In this document: positions 56,754-64,000 of the stretch, piece after piece
Numbering within the stretch: the stretch's first letter is position 1
Layout: the number at the start of each line of letters is the position of its first letter
Assembly: GCF_900128995.1 (NCBI RefSeq)
Contig: NZ_FQUE01000004.1
Location: 186,001 to 250,000, forward strand
Source of the DNA: Loktanella atrilutea
GTDB lineage: Bacteria > Pseudomonadota > Alphaproteobacteria > Rhodobacterales > Rhodobacteraceae
Direction of reading: 5' to 3'
DNA length: 64,000 nucleotides
Translations under genes and position numbers: made by a program
The notes under the pieces: generated by a model
What the model saw: only the letters and a program-made list of their open reading frames with translations
The model's database searches: none
What the model was told of the DNA's origin: nothing

Positions 56754-57721
56754 GGGACGGGCTTCTGCACGTCGCGTGGCGACAGGTTCTGGGGCGTTAG
56801 ACCCACGGCGATCGCCAGCGTCGCGGGCTGCCGTGCCGTCTGACGCTCTCGCGCGATGATGTAGAGGCCGGAGGCCACGATGACGGCGATCCCGGCCCAT
56901 GTCAGCAGGTCGGGAAAGTCGCCGAAGACGGCATAGCCGAGGGCGACGGCGCTGACGATCTCGAGGTAGTGCAGCGGCGCCAGCGTCGCCGCGGGGGCGG
57001 CGCGCAGGGCATAGGTCATCATCAGATGCGCCACCGCCGACGCCGCCCCGACCCCGGCGAGCCAGACCCAGCCGAGGCCCTGCGGCCAGACGGGCGACAG
57101 GGTGGGCCAGTCGCGACCGGCGGCGAGCAGCATCACCGGCAGGCACAGCGCCATCGCGACGGTGGAGGTATGGAACTGCATCGCGACCGGGTGCATCCGC
57201 CGCGACAGGCTTCGCGTCACCAGCATGTAAAGCGCGAAGGACAGCGCCGTGCCGAGGGGGAACAGCGCCATCGGGCCGAAGGCCGCGAGGCTGGGCCGGA
57301 TCACGAGCAGCGATCCGGCGAACCCCACGACGCAGGCGGCGATCCGGCGGGGTCCGACCGGGTCGGCAAAGATCAGGTGACCGAGGATCAGCAGCAGGAA
57401 CGGCTCGACGAAGGCGATGGCGAGCGCGTCGGCCATGGGCATCACCGTCAGTGCCGCGACGAAGCAATAGGTCGAGGCGATCAGGCAGAGCGCCCGGGCC
57501 GCGAGGGCCCGGCCCGCCCCCGCCGGCCACCGGACGGACTGCCCCAGCAGCAGGCAGACCGGCGCCATCAGCGCCGCCTGCACGACGAAGCGCGCCGTGG
57601 TGATCTGTCCGACCGGCAGGCTCTGACCTGCCAGCTTGGACGCCGCGTCGATCAGCGGTGCCGTGGCGCAGAACCCCAGCATCAGGACGATCCCGGGCAG
57701 GATGCGATCGGCCCGGGTCAC
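56750..57721 (-). CDS. EamA/DMT transporter (tandem copy 1)
   Basis: 323-residue transporter, two EamA domains, about 10 TM helices. I start at GTG 57721 (VTRADRILPGIVLMLGFCATAP), which parallels the VTGDRPFAG start of copy 2; the longer frame to 57784 would translate an intergenic palindrome. Paralogous motifs MPMADALAIAFVEPFLLLILG and APAATLAPLHYLEIVSAVALGY confirm an ancient tandem duplication. Overlaps copy 2 by 4 bp, so they are translated together. Confidence 0.84.
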   Translation of the reverse strand: MTRADRILPGIVLMLGFCATAPLIDAASKLAGQSLPVGQITTARFVVQAALMAPVCLLLGQSVRWPAGAGRALAARALCLIASTYCFVAALTVMPMADALAIAFVEPFLLLILGHLIFADPVGPRRIAACVVGFAGSLLVIRPSLAAFGPMALFPLGTALSFALYMLVTRSLSRRMHPVAMQFHTSTVAMALCLPVMLLAAGRDWPTLSPVWPQGLGWVWLAGVGAASAVAHLMMTYALRAAPAATLAPLHYLEIVSAVALGYAVFGDFPDLLTWAGIAVIVASGLYIIARERQTARQPATLAIAVGLTPQNLSPRDVQKPVP

Positions 57722-57730
57722 GGGCGGTGT

Positions 57731-57753
57731 CCGAATTTTCGGCGAAAATTCGG
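57731..57753. repeat. Palindrome, copy 1 (CCGAATTTTCG arms)
   Basis: Arms CCGAATTTTCG and CGAAAATTCGG around a single central base. The same 23-bp element, with one base different, recurs at 57839-57861, and a related 22-bp one at 15008-15029. It lies at the start of the EamA gene and may be a transcription or protein-binding element. Confidence 0.7.
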
Positions 57754-57838
57754 CGGCCTCTGGCCGACGGGATCGCCCGGGCATGACAACGGGCTGCCAC
57801 CTGGCGGGATCATTGCGGCCGGCGTCACGGGGCGGGTT

Positions 57839-57861
57839 CCGAATTTTCGACGAAAATTCGG
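57839..57861. repeat. Palindrome, copy 2 (CCGAATTTTCG arms)
   Basis: Arms identical to copy 1, central A instead of G. Placed 11 bp beyond the sdaA stop codon, so it could be part of the sdaA transcription end. Confidence 0.7.
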
Positions 57862-57871
57862 CGCCTGGGGG

Positions 57872-59245
57872 TCAGCAGTTCGGAACATTGACCGCCAGCC
57901 CGCCGAGGGAGGTTTCCTTGTACTTCTCGCTCATGTCGACGCCGGTCTGGCGCATGGTCTCGATCGCCGCGTCCAGCGGCACGAGGTGTACGCCATCGCC
58001 GCGCAGGGCAAGGCTGGCGGCGCTGACCGCCTTGATGCAGCCCAGACCGTTGCGTTCGATGCAGGGGACCTGCACCAGCCCGCGCACCGGGTCGCAGGTC
58101 ATGCCAAGATGATGCTCCAGCGCGATCTCGGCCGCGTTCTCGATCTGCGCCGGGCTGCCGCCCAGCACGGCGCAGAGGCCGGCGGCGGCCATGGCGGCGG
58201 CGCTGCCTACCTCTGCCTGGCAGCCGCATTCGGCGCCAGAGATGCTGGCGTTGAACTTGATGAGGCCGCCGATCGCAGCCGCCGTCAGCAGAAAGTCCGG
58301 CACCCGCGACACGGCCGCACCCGGCACGTGATCCAGCCAGTAGCGGATCGTGGCCGGCACCACGCCCGCAGCGCCGTTTGTCGGTGCCGTGACCACCTGA
58401 CCGCCGGCGGCGTTCTCCTCGTTCACCGCCATGGCATAGGCGGACATCCAGTCGTTGATCGTATGCGGTGCGGGCTGGTTCAGACCGCGTTCCGCCAGCA
58501 GGGCGTCGTGGATGCCCTTGGCCCGCCGGCGCACCTTCAGCCCGCCGGGCAGGGTGCCCTCCGTCGTCAGGCCGCGGTCGATGCAGGCGGACATCACCGC
58601 CCAGATCCGCTGCAGCCCGGCGTCGAGGTCCTTGCCGCTGCGCCGGCTCAACTCGTTCTCGCGCTTCAGTTGCGCGATGGTCTTGCCCGCGCCTTCCGCC
58701 ATGTCCACCATCTGCGCGGCAGTCCGGAACGGCCATGGCACCGGCGGTCCGTCGTCGGTGTCCTTTCCGGCAGCCAGTTCGCCGTCCGTCAGCACGAAGC
58801 CGCCGCCGACGGAATAGTAAGTCACCTGGGTCACCGTATCGCCTTCGGCGTCCAAGCCCTTGAAGATCAGGCCGTTCGCGTGGCCGGGCAGGGCGGGGCC
58901 GTAGTCGAAGATCAGGTCGTCCCTGGGGTGGAACCGCAGCACGGGCAGGCCGTCGGGCGTGATCGAGTGCGTCGCGTTCACCGCCGCCAGCGCCGCCTCT
59001 GCCGCGTCGGCGTCGTAGGCGTCGGACCGGATCCCGGCAAGGCCGAGGATCACGGCACGGTCCGTCGCATGGCCGACGCCGGTAAAGGCGAGTGACCCGT
59101 GCAGCGAGGCACGCACGCCCGCCACGGAAAACGGTTGCGCGCGCAGGTGATCGAGGAAACGCGCTGCGGCCACCATCGGGCCGATGGTGTGGGAGGACGA
59201 GGGGCCCACCCCCACCTTGAACATGTCGAAGACGGAGAGGAACAT
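57872..59245 (-). CDS. sdaA: L-serine ammonia-lyase (single-chain iron-sulfur type)
   Basis: 457-residue L-serine dehydratase releasing pyruvate and ammonia. The N-terminal MFLSVFDMFKVGVGPSSSHTIGPM is diagnostic (SSSHT). The 4Fe-4S cluster Cys residues are visible: one in SGAECGCQAEVGSAAAMAAAGL and later ones in MTCDPVRGLVQVPCIERN. The C-terminal VNVPNC supplies the conserved terminal Cys tail. The start ATG 59245 overlaps the GST stop (ATGA). Length is normal for the single-chain form. Confidence 0.93.
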   Translation of the reverse strand: MFLSVFDMFKVGVGPSSSHTIGPMVAAARFLDHLRAQPFSVAGVRASLHGSLAFTGVGHATDRAVILGLAGIRSDAYDADAAEAALAAVNATHSITPDGLPVLRFHPRDDLIFDYGPALPGHANGLIFKGLDAEGDTVTQVTYYSVGGGFVLTDGELAAGKDTDDGPPVPWPFRTAAQMVDMAEGAGKTIAQLKRENELSRRSGKDLDAGLQRIWAVMSACIDRGLTTEGTLPGGLKVRRRAKGIHDALLAERGLNQPAPHTINDWMSAYAMAVNEENAAGGQVVTAPTNGAAGVVPATIRYWLDHVPGAAVSRVPDFLLTAAAIGGLIKFNASISGAECGCQAEVGSAAAMAAAGLCAVLGGSPAQIENAAEIALEHHLGMTCDPVRGLVQVPCIERNGLGCIKAVSAASLALRGDGVHLVPLDAAIETMRQTGVDMSEKYKETSLGGLAVNVPNC

Positions 59246-59913
59246 CAGATCGGGCGTCCTTCGGGCGGATTGGCCGGGTGCGGCGCGGAAAAGGGTGTCG
59301 GGCCCAGCCCTTCGGCCCGCGCGGCGGCCTGCGCGGCGGGCATCGCCTCGAACACCTGCGCGAAAAGATGCAGGCGCGGCCAGCGGCCGAGGTCGTACCA
59401 GTCGGTCTGACCGCCGTAGAGCGCGGGCCAGCGCAGCATCGGGGCAAGGTAGCACATCTGCAGGACGTGGTCGGGGACCCATGCGTCCTCCAGCAGGTCG
59501 AGGTGTGTGGCGATCCGGTGCCGGGCGGCGTGGCGCAGGCTGGCGGGGGCGGCGGGCAGGTACTGGTCGGGATAGAACAGGCTGCGCAGGGTCGGGTGCA
59601 GCGTGTTCGCCATCCAGAACAGCCAGCTGAGCGCCTGACCCCGCGCCGGCGCGTCCGGGGCGGGAAACAGGCGGCCGGGGGTCCGGTCCGCCAGCCAGAG
59701 CAGGATCGCCCCCGTCTCGAACACCGGGCCGTGCGGCGTGTCCAGCGCGGGGATCAGCCCGGCAGGGTTGATCGCGAGATAGGCGGGCTGGCGCTGTGCC
59801 GCGTTCGCCCGGTCCACAAGGGCGGTCGTGTAGGGGATGCCGCCGAACTCCAGCGCCAGCCGCACGCAGAGCGAGGCGTTGTCGGGGGCGTAATGCAGGC
59901 GCAGGGATTCCAT
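59245..59913 (-). CDS. Glutathione S-transferase family protein
   Basis: 222-residue thioredoxin-fold/helical protein. N-terminal domain: LHYAPDNASLCVRLALEFGGIPY with the catalytic Ser/Tyr-like position near NASLC, then INPAGLIPALDTPHGPVFETGAILLWLADR (cis-Pro loop and glutathione-binding ET/ES pair). The C-terminal domain is helical with WFWMANTLHPTLRSL-like LSWLFWMANTLHPTLR. Translationally coupled to sdaA. Substrate unknown. Confidence 0.86.
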   Translation of the reverse strand: MESLRLHYAPDNASLCVRLALEFGGIPYTTALVDRANAAQRQPAYLAINPAGLIPALDTPHGPVFETGAILLWLADRTPGRLFPAPDAPARGQALSWLFWMANTLHPTLRSLFYPDQYLPAAPASLRHAARHRIATHLDLLEDAWVPDHVLQMCYLAPMLRWPALYGGQTDWYDLGRWPRLHLFAQVFEAMPAAQAAARAEGLGPTPFSAPHPANPPEGRPI

Positions 59914-59963
59914 GCGGCGACACTAGCCGTCCCTTGGGGCGGCGTCAGTCCGAAAGCGACGTG

Positions 59964-60482
59964 TTACGGGCGGGCACGGCCATCGGCGAACCGGCCCTTG
60001 CCCCGCAGGGCGCCATCCTCCACCCCGATCCGGTGCCAGAGCATCGCGGCGTTCAGCACAGTGAAGACCAGCGCCACCCAAGTCAGGCCCAGCACCATGG
60101 GGGCCACGATGATCTCTGCCACCACCAGTGTGTAGTTGGGATGCGGGATGAACCGGAACGGACCGCGTGCGACGAGCGGTTCATCCAGCACGATGATCCG
60201 GGTCGTCCAGCGAGATCCGAGCGTGCCGAGGATCCAGACCCGGAACACCTGCAGCACGGCGTAAAGCGCCAGCCAACCCATGTGCAGCGGCCGGTCCCAG
60301 CCGAAGACGAGCAGCGCCAGCACCCAGGCGGTATGCAGGGCCACCATGACCGGATAATGCCCCGCCCCGACCTCGCGCGCGCCGCGGGCCAGCAGGCGGG
60401 CGGTGTTGCGGCGGGCGATGACAAGCTCGCCCAGCCGCTGCAGGACGATGAACCCCAGGAACAGCGCCGTTCCGGTGGTCAC
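59964..60482 (-). CDS. Isoprenylcysteine carboxyl methyltransferase-like protein (BpsB-like)
   Basis: 172-residue integral membrane methyltransferase of the ICMT/YpbQ kind, about four TM helices, with the SAM-site motif GPFRFIPHPNYTLVVAEI (about residues 118-135). GTG 60482 overlaps the stop of the type III PKS (GTGA), so they are translated as a pair. In Bacillus, the neighbouring BpsB methylates alkylpyrones made by BpsA; by analogy this enzyme probably O-methylates the PKS product. It is not a protein prenyl methyltransferase in bacteria. Confidence 0.85.
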   Translation of the reverse strand: MTTGTALFLGFIVLQRLGELVIARRNTARLLARGAREVGAGHYPVMVALHTAWVLALLVFGWDRPLHMGWLALYAVLQVFRVWILGTLGSRWTTRIIVLDEPLVARGPFRFIPHPNYTLVVAEIIVAPMVLGLTWVALVFTVLNAAMLWHRIGVEDGALRGKGRFADGRARP

Positions 60483-61579
60483 GCGGTCACCGTGATCGGC
60501 AGCAACGACGCGGTGAACCCCGGCCCCAGCGCGCAAAGCGCCAGCCGGCCCGTCTGCCCTGCCGCCAGCACCCGTTTCAGCACGAAGAGCGCCGTCGGCG
60601 CGGACATGTTGCCGAAGTCGCGCAAAGTGGCGCGTTCCGCGTCCAGCGCGCCGGGGGTCAGCTGCATCGTCGCCTCGATCGCTTCCACCACCTTGGTGCC
60701 GCCGGGGTGACAGACGAAACGGTCGATCTGGTCAAGCGGAATGCCGGCCTCGGCCAGCATCGACAGGACGGCCGGGCGGAATTCCTCTGCCACGAAGCCG
60801 GGGATGGACCGGTCGAAGATGACGCCAAGGCCCGTGTCGTCCACGTCCCAGCCCATGATCGGCAGGGTATCGGGAAAAAGGTGCTCGTGTCCCTCGTGCA
60901 GGACGACCTCTCCGCCGTCGCCGGTGCCGCTGCCGATGACCGCCGCCGCGGCGCCGTCACCGAAGAGGACGGTCGCGATCACGTCGGCCTTCTGCAGGCG
61001 GTCGGTGCGGAAGGACAGCGAACAGGTCTCGACCGTGACCATCAGGACGGTGCTGCCCGGATCGGCCGCCGCGAGCCGTCGCGCGATGGACAGTCCGGAC
61101 ACGCCGCCGGCGCAGCCCAGACCGAAGACCGGCACGCGGCGGACGTCGCGGCGGAACCCCATCTCGCGGTGGGCCTGCGCCTCCAGCGTCGGGGTCGCGA
61201 TCCCGGTCGAGGAGACGGTGACGATGGTATCCACCTGATCCGCCGCGATCCCGGCCGCCTGCAGGGCGTCCGTCGCCGCTGCGATGAACAGCGCCCTGGC
61301 ACCGGTCATGTAGGCGGCGGACCGGTCGGCCCAGCCATGATCCGCGGCGAACCACGACAGGGGCATCACGGAATAGCGCGTATCGACGCCCGCGTTCTCG
61401 AAGGCGGGCACCATCTTCTCGAAGAAGGGATATTTCGGCGCAAGCAGCCGTCGCGCCTGATCCAGGACCTCGGACTGCGGCAGGGCATGAGGGGGAACTG
61501 CGGTGCCGATACCCCGAAGCACCGTGCCGGGCCGCGTGCCGTATGACGTGCGGTCCAGCGGGGAAACCTGTTGCAACAT
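60479..61579 (-). CDS. Type III polyketide synthase
   Basis: 366-residue chalcone/stilbene-synthase-type enzyme that extends a starter acyl-CoA with malonyl-CoA units on one active site. The catalytic triad is visible: Cys in VFGLGCAGGVSGLS, His in FVCHPGGTKVVEA and Asn in DFGNMSAPTALFVLK. ATG 61579 (MLQQVSPLDRTS) has AGAGG upstream; the longer frame to 61666 is unlikely. With a coupled ICMT-like methyltransferase it resembles alkylpyrone (BpsA/BpsB) clusters. Product probably an alkylpyrone or alkylresorcinol; starter chain length cannot be predicted. Divergent from rpiA. Confidence 0.9.
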   Translation of the reverse strand: MLQQVSPLDRTSYGTRPGTVLRGIGTAVPPHALPQSEVLDQARRLLAPKYPFFEKMVPAFENAGVDTRYSVMPLSWFAADHGWADRSAAYMTGARALFIAAATDALQAAGIAADQVDTIVTVSSTGIATPTLEAQAHREMGFRRDVRRVPVFGLGCAGGVSGLSIARRLAAADPGSTVLMVTVETCSLSFRTDRLQKADVIATVLFGDGAAAAVIGSGTGDGGEVVLHEGHEHLFPDTLPIMGWDVDDTGLGVIFDRSIPGFVAEEFRPAVLSMLAEAGIPLDQIDRFVCHPGGTKVVEAIEATMQLTPGALDAERATLRDFGNMSAPTALFVLKRVLAAGQTGRLALCALGPGFTASLLPITVTA

Positions 61580-61731
61580 GTAAAGAACCTCTCGCGCGAT
61601 GTAAGGGAACGTCGGCCGGTCGCGCCCGGTTCCGGGCGCCCGACGCGACGGTTCCGGGACAGGCACGTTTCCCCCTCGCCTGCAGGGGGGGCGGGGCCTA
61701 TAACACCTGCGTGATGAAAAGGAGCCTGCCC

Positions 61732-62520
61732 ATGCCCGCCGACCTGTCCCCCATCGACAAGGCCAAGTTCGTGGCCGCCCGCCGCGCCTGCGACTACGTG
61801 GAAACCGGGATGACGCTGGGCCTCGGCACCGGATCGACCGCCGCGTGGCTGGTGCGCTGTCTGGGAGAGATGGTGCGCGACGACGGCCTGCGGATCAAGG
61901 GCGTGCCGACCTCGACCCGCACGGCCGAACTGGCGCGCGACGTCGGCATCGAGGTGATCTCGCTCGACGAGGCGAAATGGCTCGACCTGACGATCGACGG
62001 CGCCGACGAATACGACGGCGCACTGAACCTGATCAAGGGCGGCGGCGGTGCGCTGCTGCAGGAAAAGATCGTGGCCACCGCCAGCGACCGGATGGTCGTG
62101 ATCGCCGACGTGTCCAAGAAGGTCGAGACGCTGGGCGCCTTCCCGCTGCCGATCGAGGTGATCCCCTTCGGCTGGCAGACCTCGAAGGTGCTGGTCGAGG
62201 AGGCGCTGATCGGCCTCGACGTCATGGGATCGAACGCGACGCTGCGGATGAACGGGCAGTCGCCCTTCGTCACGGACGAGGGCAACCACATCCTCGACCT
62301 GCACCTGAACCGGATCGGCAACGCCCGGCAACTGGCGCTGGTGCTGAACCAGATCCCCGGCGTGGTGGAAAACGGCCTGTTCATCGACATCTGCGATATC
62401 GTGGTCACGGGCTACGCCGACGGCCGGGTCGAGGTCCACGACATCAACAAGGGCGAGACCGACGAGACGCGCTATGACTTCCTCGACGGCGACAACCTCT
62501 TCGCCGATCTGGACGACTGA
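61732..62520 (+). CDS. rpiA: Ribose-5-phosphate isomerase A
   Basis: 262-residue isomerase interconverting ribose 5-phosphate and ribulose 5-phosphate. Motifs: LGLGTGSTAAWLV (phosphate loop), TIDGADEYDGALNLIKGGGGALLQEKIV with catalytic Asp, Glu and Lys, and VEVIPFGWQTSKV. ATG 61732 is preceded by AAAAGGAG (61717-61724); the earlier in-frame ATG 61714 precedes that ribosome site and is not favoured. Length is slightly above the E. coli enzyme (219) but usual for alphaproteobacteria. Confidence 0.95.
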   Translation: MPADLSPIDKAKFVAARRACDYVETGMTLGLGTGSTAAWLVRCLGEMVRDDGLRIKGVPTSTRTAELARDVGIEVISLDEAKWLDLTIDGADEYDGALNLIKGGGGALLQEKIVATASDRMVVIADVSKKVETLGAFPLPIEVIPFGWQTSKVLVEEALIGLDVMGSNATLRMNGQSPFVTDEGNHILDLHLNRIGNARQLALVLNQIPGVVENGLFIDICDIVVTGYADGRVEVHDINKGETDETRYDFLDGDNLFADLDD

Positions 62521-62570
62521 CGGCCGAACCACCCGGACACTGGACGCGGGCACCGGCGCGGCGCATATGG

Positions 62571-62590
62571 TGCTGCGAACCATTCTCATT
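62571..62590 (+). promoter_or_regulatory. Possible Fur/Mur-like operator before mntH
   Basis: TGCTGCGAACCATTCTCATT lies 19-38 bp before the mntH ATG. It resembles metal-responsive Fur-family boxes of alphaproteobacteria (Mur), with GAAC/ATTCTCATT elements. It could serve as the manganese-responsive control of mntH. The match is partial, so this is tentative. Confidence 0.35.
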
Positions 62591-62608
62591 CCAAGGTCCG
62601 GTCCCGCC

Positions 62609-63910
62609 ATGTCCACGCCCAGCACCTCCCTCACGGACCGCACCTCGCAGCGCATGGCCGATGTGCTGGCGGGGCGGCTGAAGGGGCCGCGGTCGTGGCT
62701 TGTGTTCGCGGGGCCCGCGGTCATCGCCTCGGTCGCCTACATGGACCCCGGCAATTACGCGACCAACATCCAGGCGGGGGCGGGCTACGGCTATGCGCTG
62801 CTGTGGGTCGTGGTCACGGCCAACCTCGTCGCCATGCTGTTCCAGGCACTGTCGGCGCGGCTGGGCATCGTCTCGGGCAAGAATCTGGCAGAGCATTGCC
62901 GCGACGGATTCTCGCGCCCCACCGTGCTGTTCATGTGGATCGTGTCGGAAATCGCGGCCATGGCCACCGATCTGGCAGAGTTTCTGGGCGGCGCCATCGG
63001 CCTTGCGCTGCTGTTCAACCTGCCGCTGATGGTCGGCATGGGGATCACGGCCATCGTGACCTATGGCCTGCTGCTGGTGGAAAACCGCGGCTTTCGTCCG
63101 ATGGAACTGCTGGTCGGCACCCTCGTCGGCGTGATCGGTCTGTGCTATCTGGCCGAGCTGCTGATCGCCCCCATCGCCTGGGGCGAGGCGGCGCGCGGTG
63201 CCGTGCTGCCGCAGATGCCCGACATGGCGGCCCTGACGATTGCCGTCGGCATCATCGGGGCCACGGTCATGCCCCATGCGATCTACCTCCACTCCGGCCT
63301 GACACAGCACCGGGTCAAGATCCACAACGACGTGGAACGCGCCAAGGTGCTGCGGTTTTCGAACATCGAGGTCGTGGTCGCGCTGGCGGTGGCGGGCATG
63401 ATCAACATCGCGATGGTGATGATGGCGGCGTCCGCCTTTCATGCGGGCAACCCCGAGGTGGCCGAGATCGAGACCGCCTACCACACCCTGACGCCGTTGC
63501 TGGGCAGCTTTGCCGCCGCGGCTTTCCTGATCAGCCTGATCGCTTCCGGCGTCTCGTCGTCGGTCGTCGGCACTATGGCGGGACAGATGATCATGCAGGG
63601 CTTCATCCGGCTGAACATCCCGTTGCTGGTGCGGCGCATCGTCACCATGGCCCCCGCCTTCATCGTGGTGGCGATGGGGGTCAACGTGACAGAGGCGCTG
63701 GTCGCCAGCCAGGTCGTGCTGTCCATCGCCCTGCCAATCCCGATGATCGCGCTCATCATCTTCACCGGGCGCCGCAGCGTCATGGGCGACTTCGCCACCG
63801 GTCCGCTGCTGCGCGGACTGGCGATCGCCGCCGCGGCCCTCGTGCTGTCGCTGAACGCCGTCCTGCTGGCCGATGTCGCGGGGCTGCCGATTCCGTTCAT
63901 GACGAACTGA
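62609..63910 (+). CDS. mntH: Nramp-family divalent metal transporter MntH
   Basis: 433-residue Nramp carrier importing Mn2+ (and Fe2+) with protons. About 11 TM helices. The TM1 metal-binding motif DPGN is in AYMDPGNYATNIQAGAGYGY and the TM6 Met-Pro-His in ATVMPHAIYLHSGLT, both intact, so it should be a Mn/Fe transporter rather than a Mg or Al relative. ATG 62609 was chosen; the longer frame overlaps the rpiA end. Possible metal-regulated operator just upstream. Confidence 0.92.
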   Translation: MSTPSTSLTDRTSQRMADVLAGRLKGPRSWLVFAGPAVIASVAYMDPGNYATNIQAGAGYGYALLWVVVTANLVAMLFQALSARLGIVSGKNLAEHCRDGFSRPTVLFMWIVSEIAAMATDLAEFLGGAIGLALLFNLPLMVGMGITAIVTYGLLLVENRGFRPMELLVGTLVGVIGLCYLAELLIAPIAWGEAARGAVLPQMPDMAALTIAVGIIGATVMPHAIYLHSGLTQHRVKIHNDVERAKVLRFSNIEVVVALAVAGMINIAMVMMAASAFHAGNPEVAEIETAYHTLTPLLGSFAAAAFLISLIASGVSSSVVGTMAGQMIMQGFIRLNIPLLVRRIVTMAPAFIVVAMGVNVTEALVASQVVLSIALPIPMIALIIFTGRRSVMGDFATGPLLRGLAIAAAALVLSLNAVLLADVAGLPIPFMTN

Positions 63911-64000
63911 TCCGGCCTGACACTTTCGCGCACGGGGGCGTTGGCCTTTCCCGCGCGTTGCGTCTAGGCTGACCGCGGAATTTACATCACGGGGCCTTTC
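63911..64000. other. Non-coding right edge
   Basis: 90 bp after mntH. I see no gene, hairpin or promoter I would defend; it is presumably the leader of a gene outside the window. Confidence 0.6.

Overview
The window is GC-rich (about two thirds G+C by eye), densely packed alphaproteobacterial chromosome. Gene content and protein style point to the order Rhodobacterales (Roseobacter group or a close relative): a class I PHA synthase with PhaZ, PhaP and PhaR, an alphaproteobacterial LdtR-type MarR regulator, an SdhE-like assembly factor, DUF1194, DUF2842 and DUF3047 proteins, ThyX, and the GGGG...CCGAGGTATTT extragenic repeats I associate with this group. Nearly all sequence is coding. Stop/start overlaps of 4 bp (ATGA or GTGA) are very common and settle many start codons. 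I found no rRNA, tRNA, CRISPR array, IS element or prophage.

Layout. 1-3803: 3' part of a cyclic beta-glucan synthase-like gene. 3.9-5.9 kb: LolC/E-LolD lipoprotein release pair. 5.9-8.2 kb: small transporter, lipoprotein cytochrome c, DUF1194 and DUF3047 secreted proteins. 8.2-9.04 kb: AT-rich island with one membrane protein abutting parE (9.0-11.0 kb). 11.06-11.73 kb: Phd/Doc toxin-antitoxin pair with a promoter/operator inside a long inverted repeat. 11.7-19.5 kb: hydrolase, dehydrogenase, epimerase, MATE pump, DedA protein, aspartate aminotransferase, HTH regulator, SdhE. 19.6-20.1 kb: LdtR-like gene with an in-frame amber stop. 20.1-21.8 kb: two DUF1194 genes, one with its signal peptide tandemly repeated four times. 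21.8-24.7 kb: glyoxalase, then a Slam-type outer-membrane protein coupled to a lipoprotein. 24.9-26.7 kb: thyX followed by an AT-rich AbiJ-like defence gene. 26.7-32.9 kb: cold-shock protein, ArsC-like protein, thrS, hydrolases and an MFS carrier. 32.9-37.8 kb: PHA storage locus phaZ / phaC-phaP-phaR. 37.8-38.9 kb: APC-like permease. 38.9-45.9 kb: gamma-glutamyl-amine (Puu-like) catabolism genes plus a polar amino-acid ABC transporter, all on the minus strand. 45.9-52.6 kb: TerB, rlmJ, MipA/OmpV, pyrG, secG, purA, DUF2842. 52.6-55.1 kb: a very large mostly disordered protein. 55.2-57.7 kb: thiamine pyrophosphokinase and two tandem EamA transporters. 57.9-61.6 kb: sdaA, GST, and a type III polyketide synthase coupled to an ICMT-like methyltransferase. 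61.7-63.9 kb: rpiA and mntH.

How the genes work together. The PHA genes form a regulated storage module: PhaR-type palindromes lie exactly inside the predicted phaP promoter and at the phaR start site. The Puu-like genes and the ABC transporter look like one uptake-and-degradation unit for an amine or polar amino acid. The type III PKS and its methyltransferase resemble the BpsA/BpsB alkylpyrone pair. The lipoprotein, the Slam protein and the Lol pair all concern outer-membrane lipoproteins. The most unusual items are the amber-interrupted LdtR gene, the quadruple signal peptide, the histone-like tail on PhaZ, the AT-rich cargo genes placed directly behind parE and thyX, and the Slam/lipoprotein pair.
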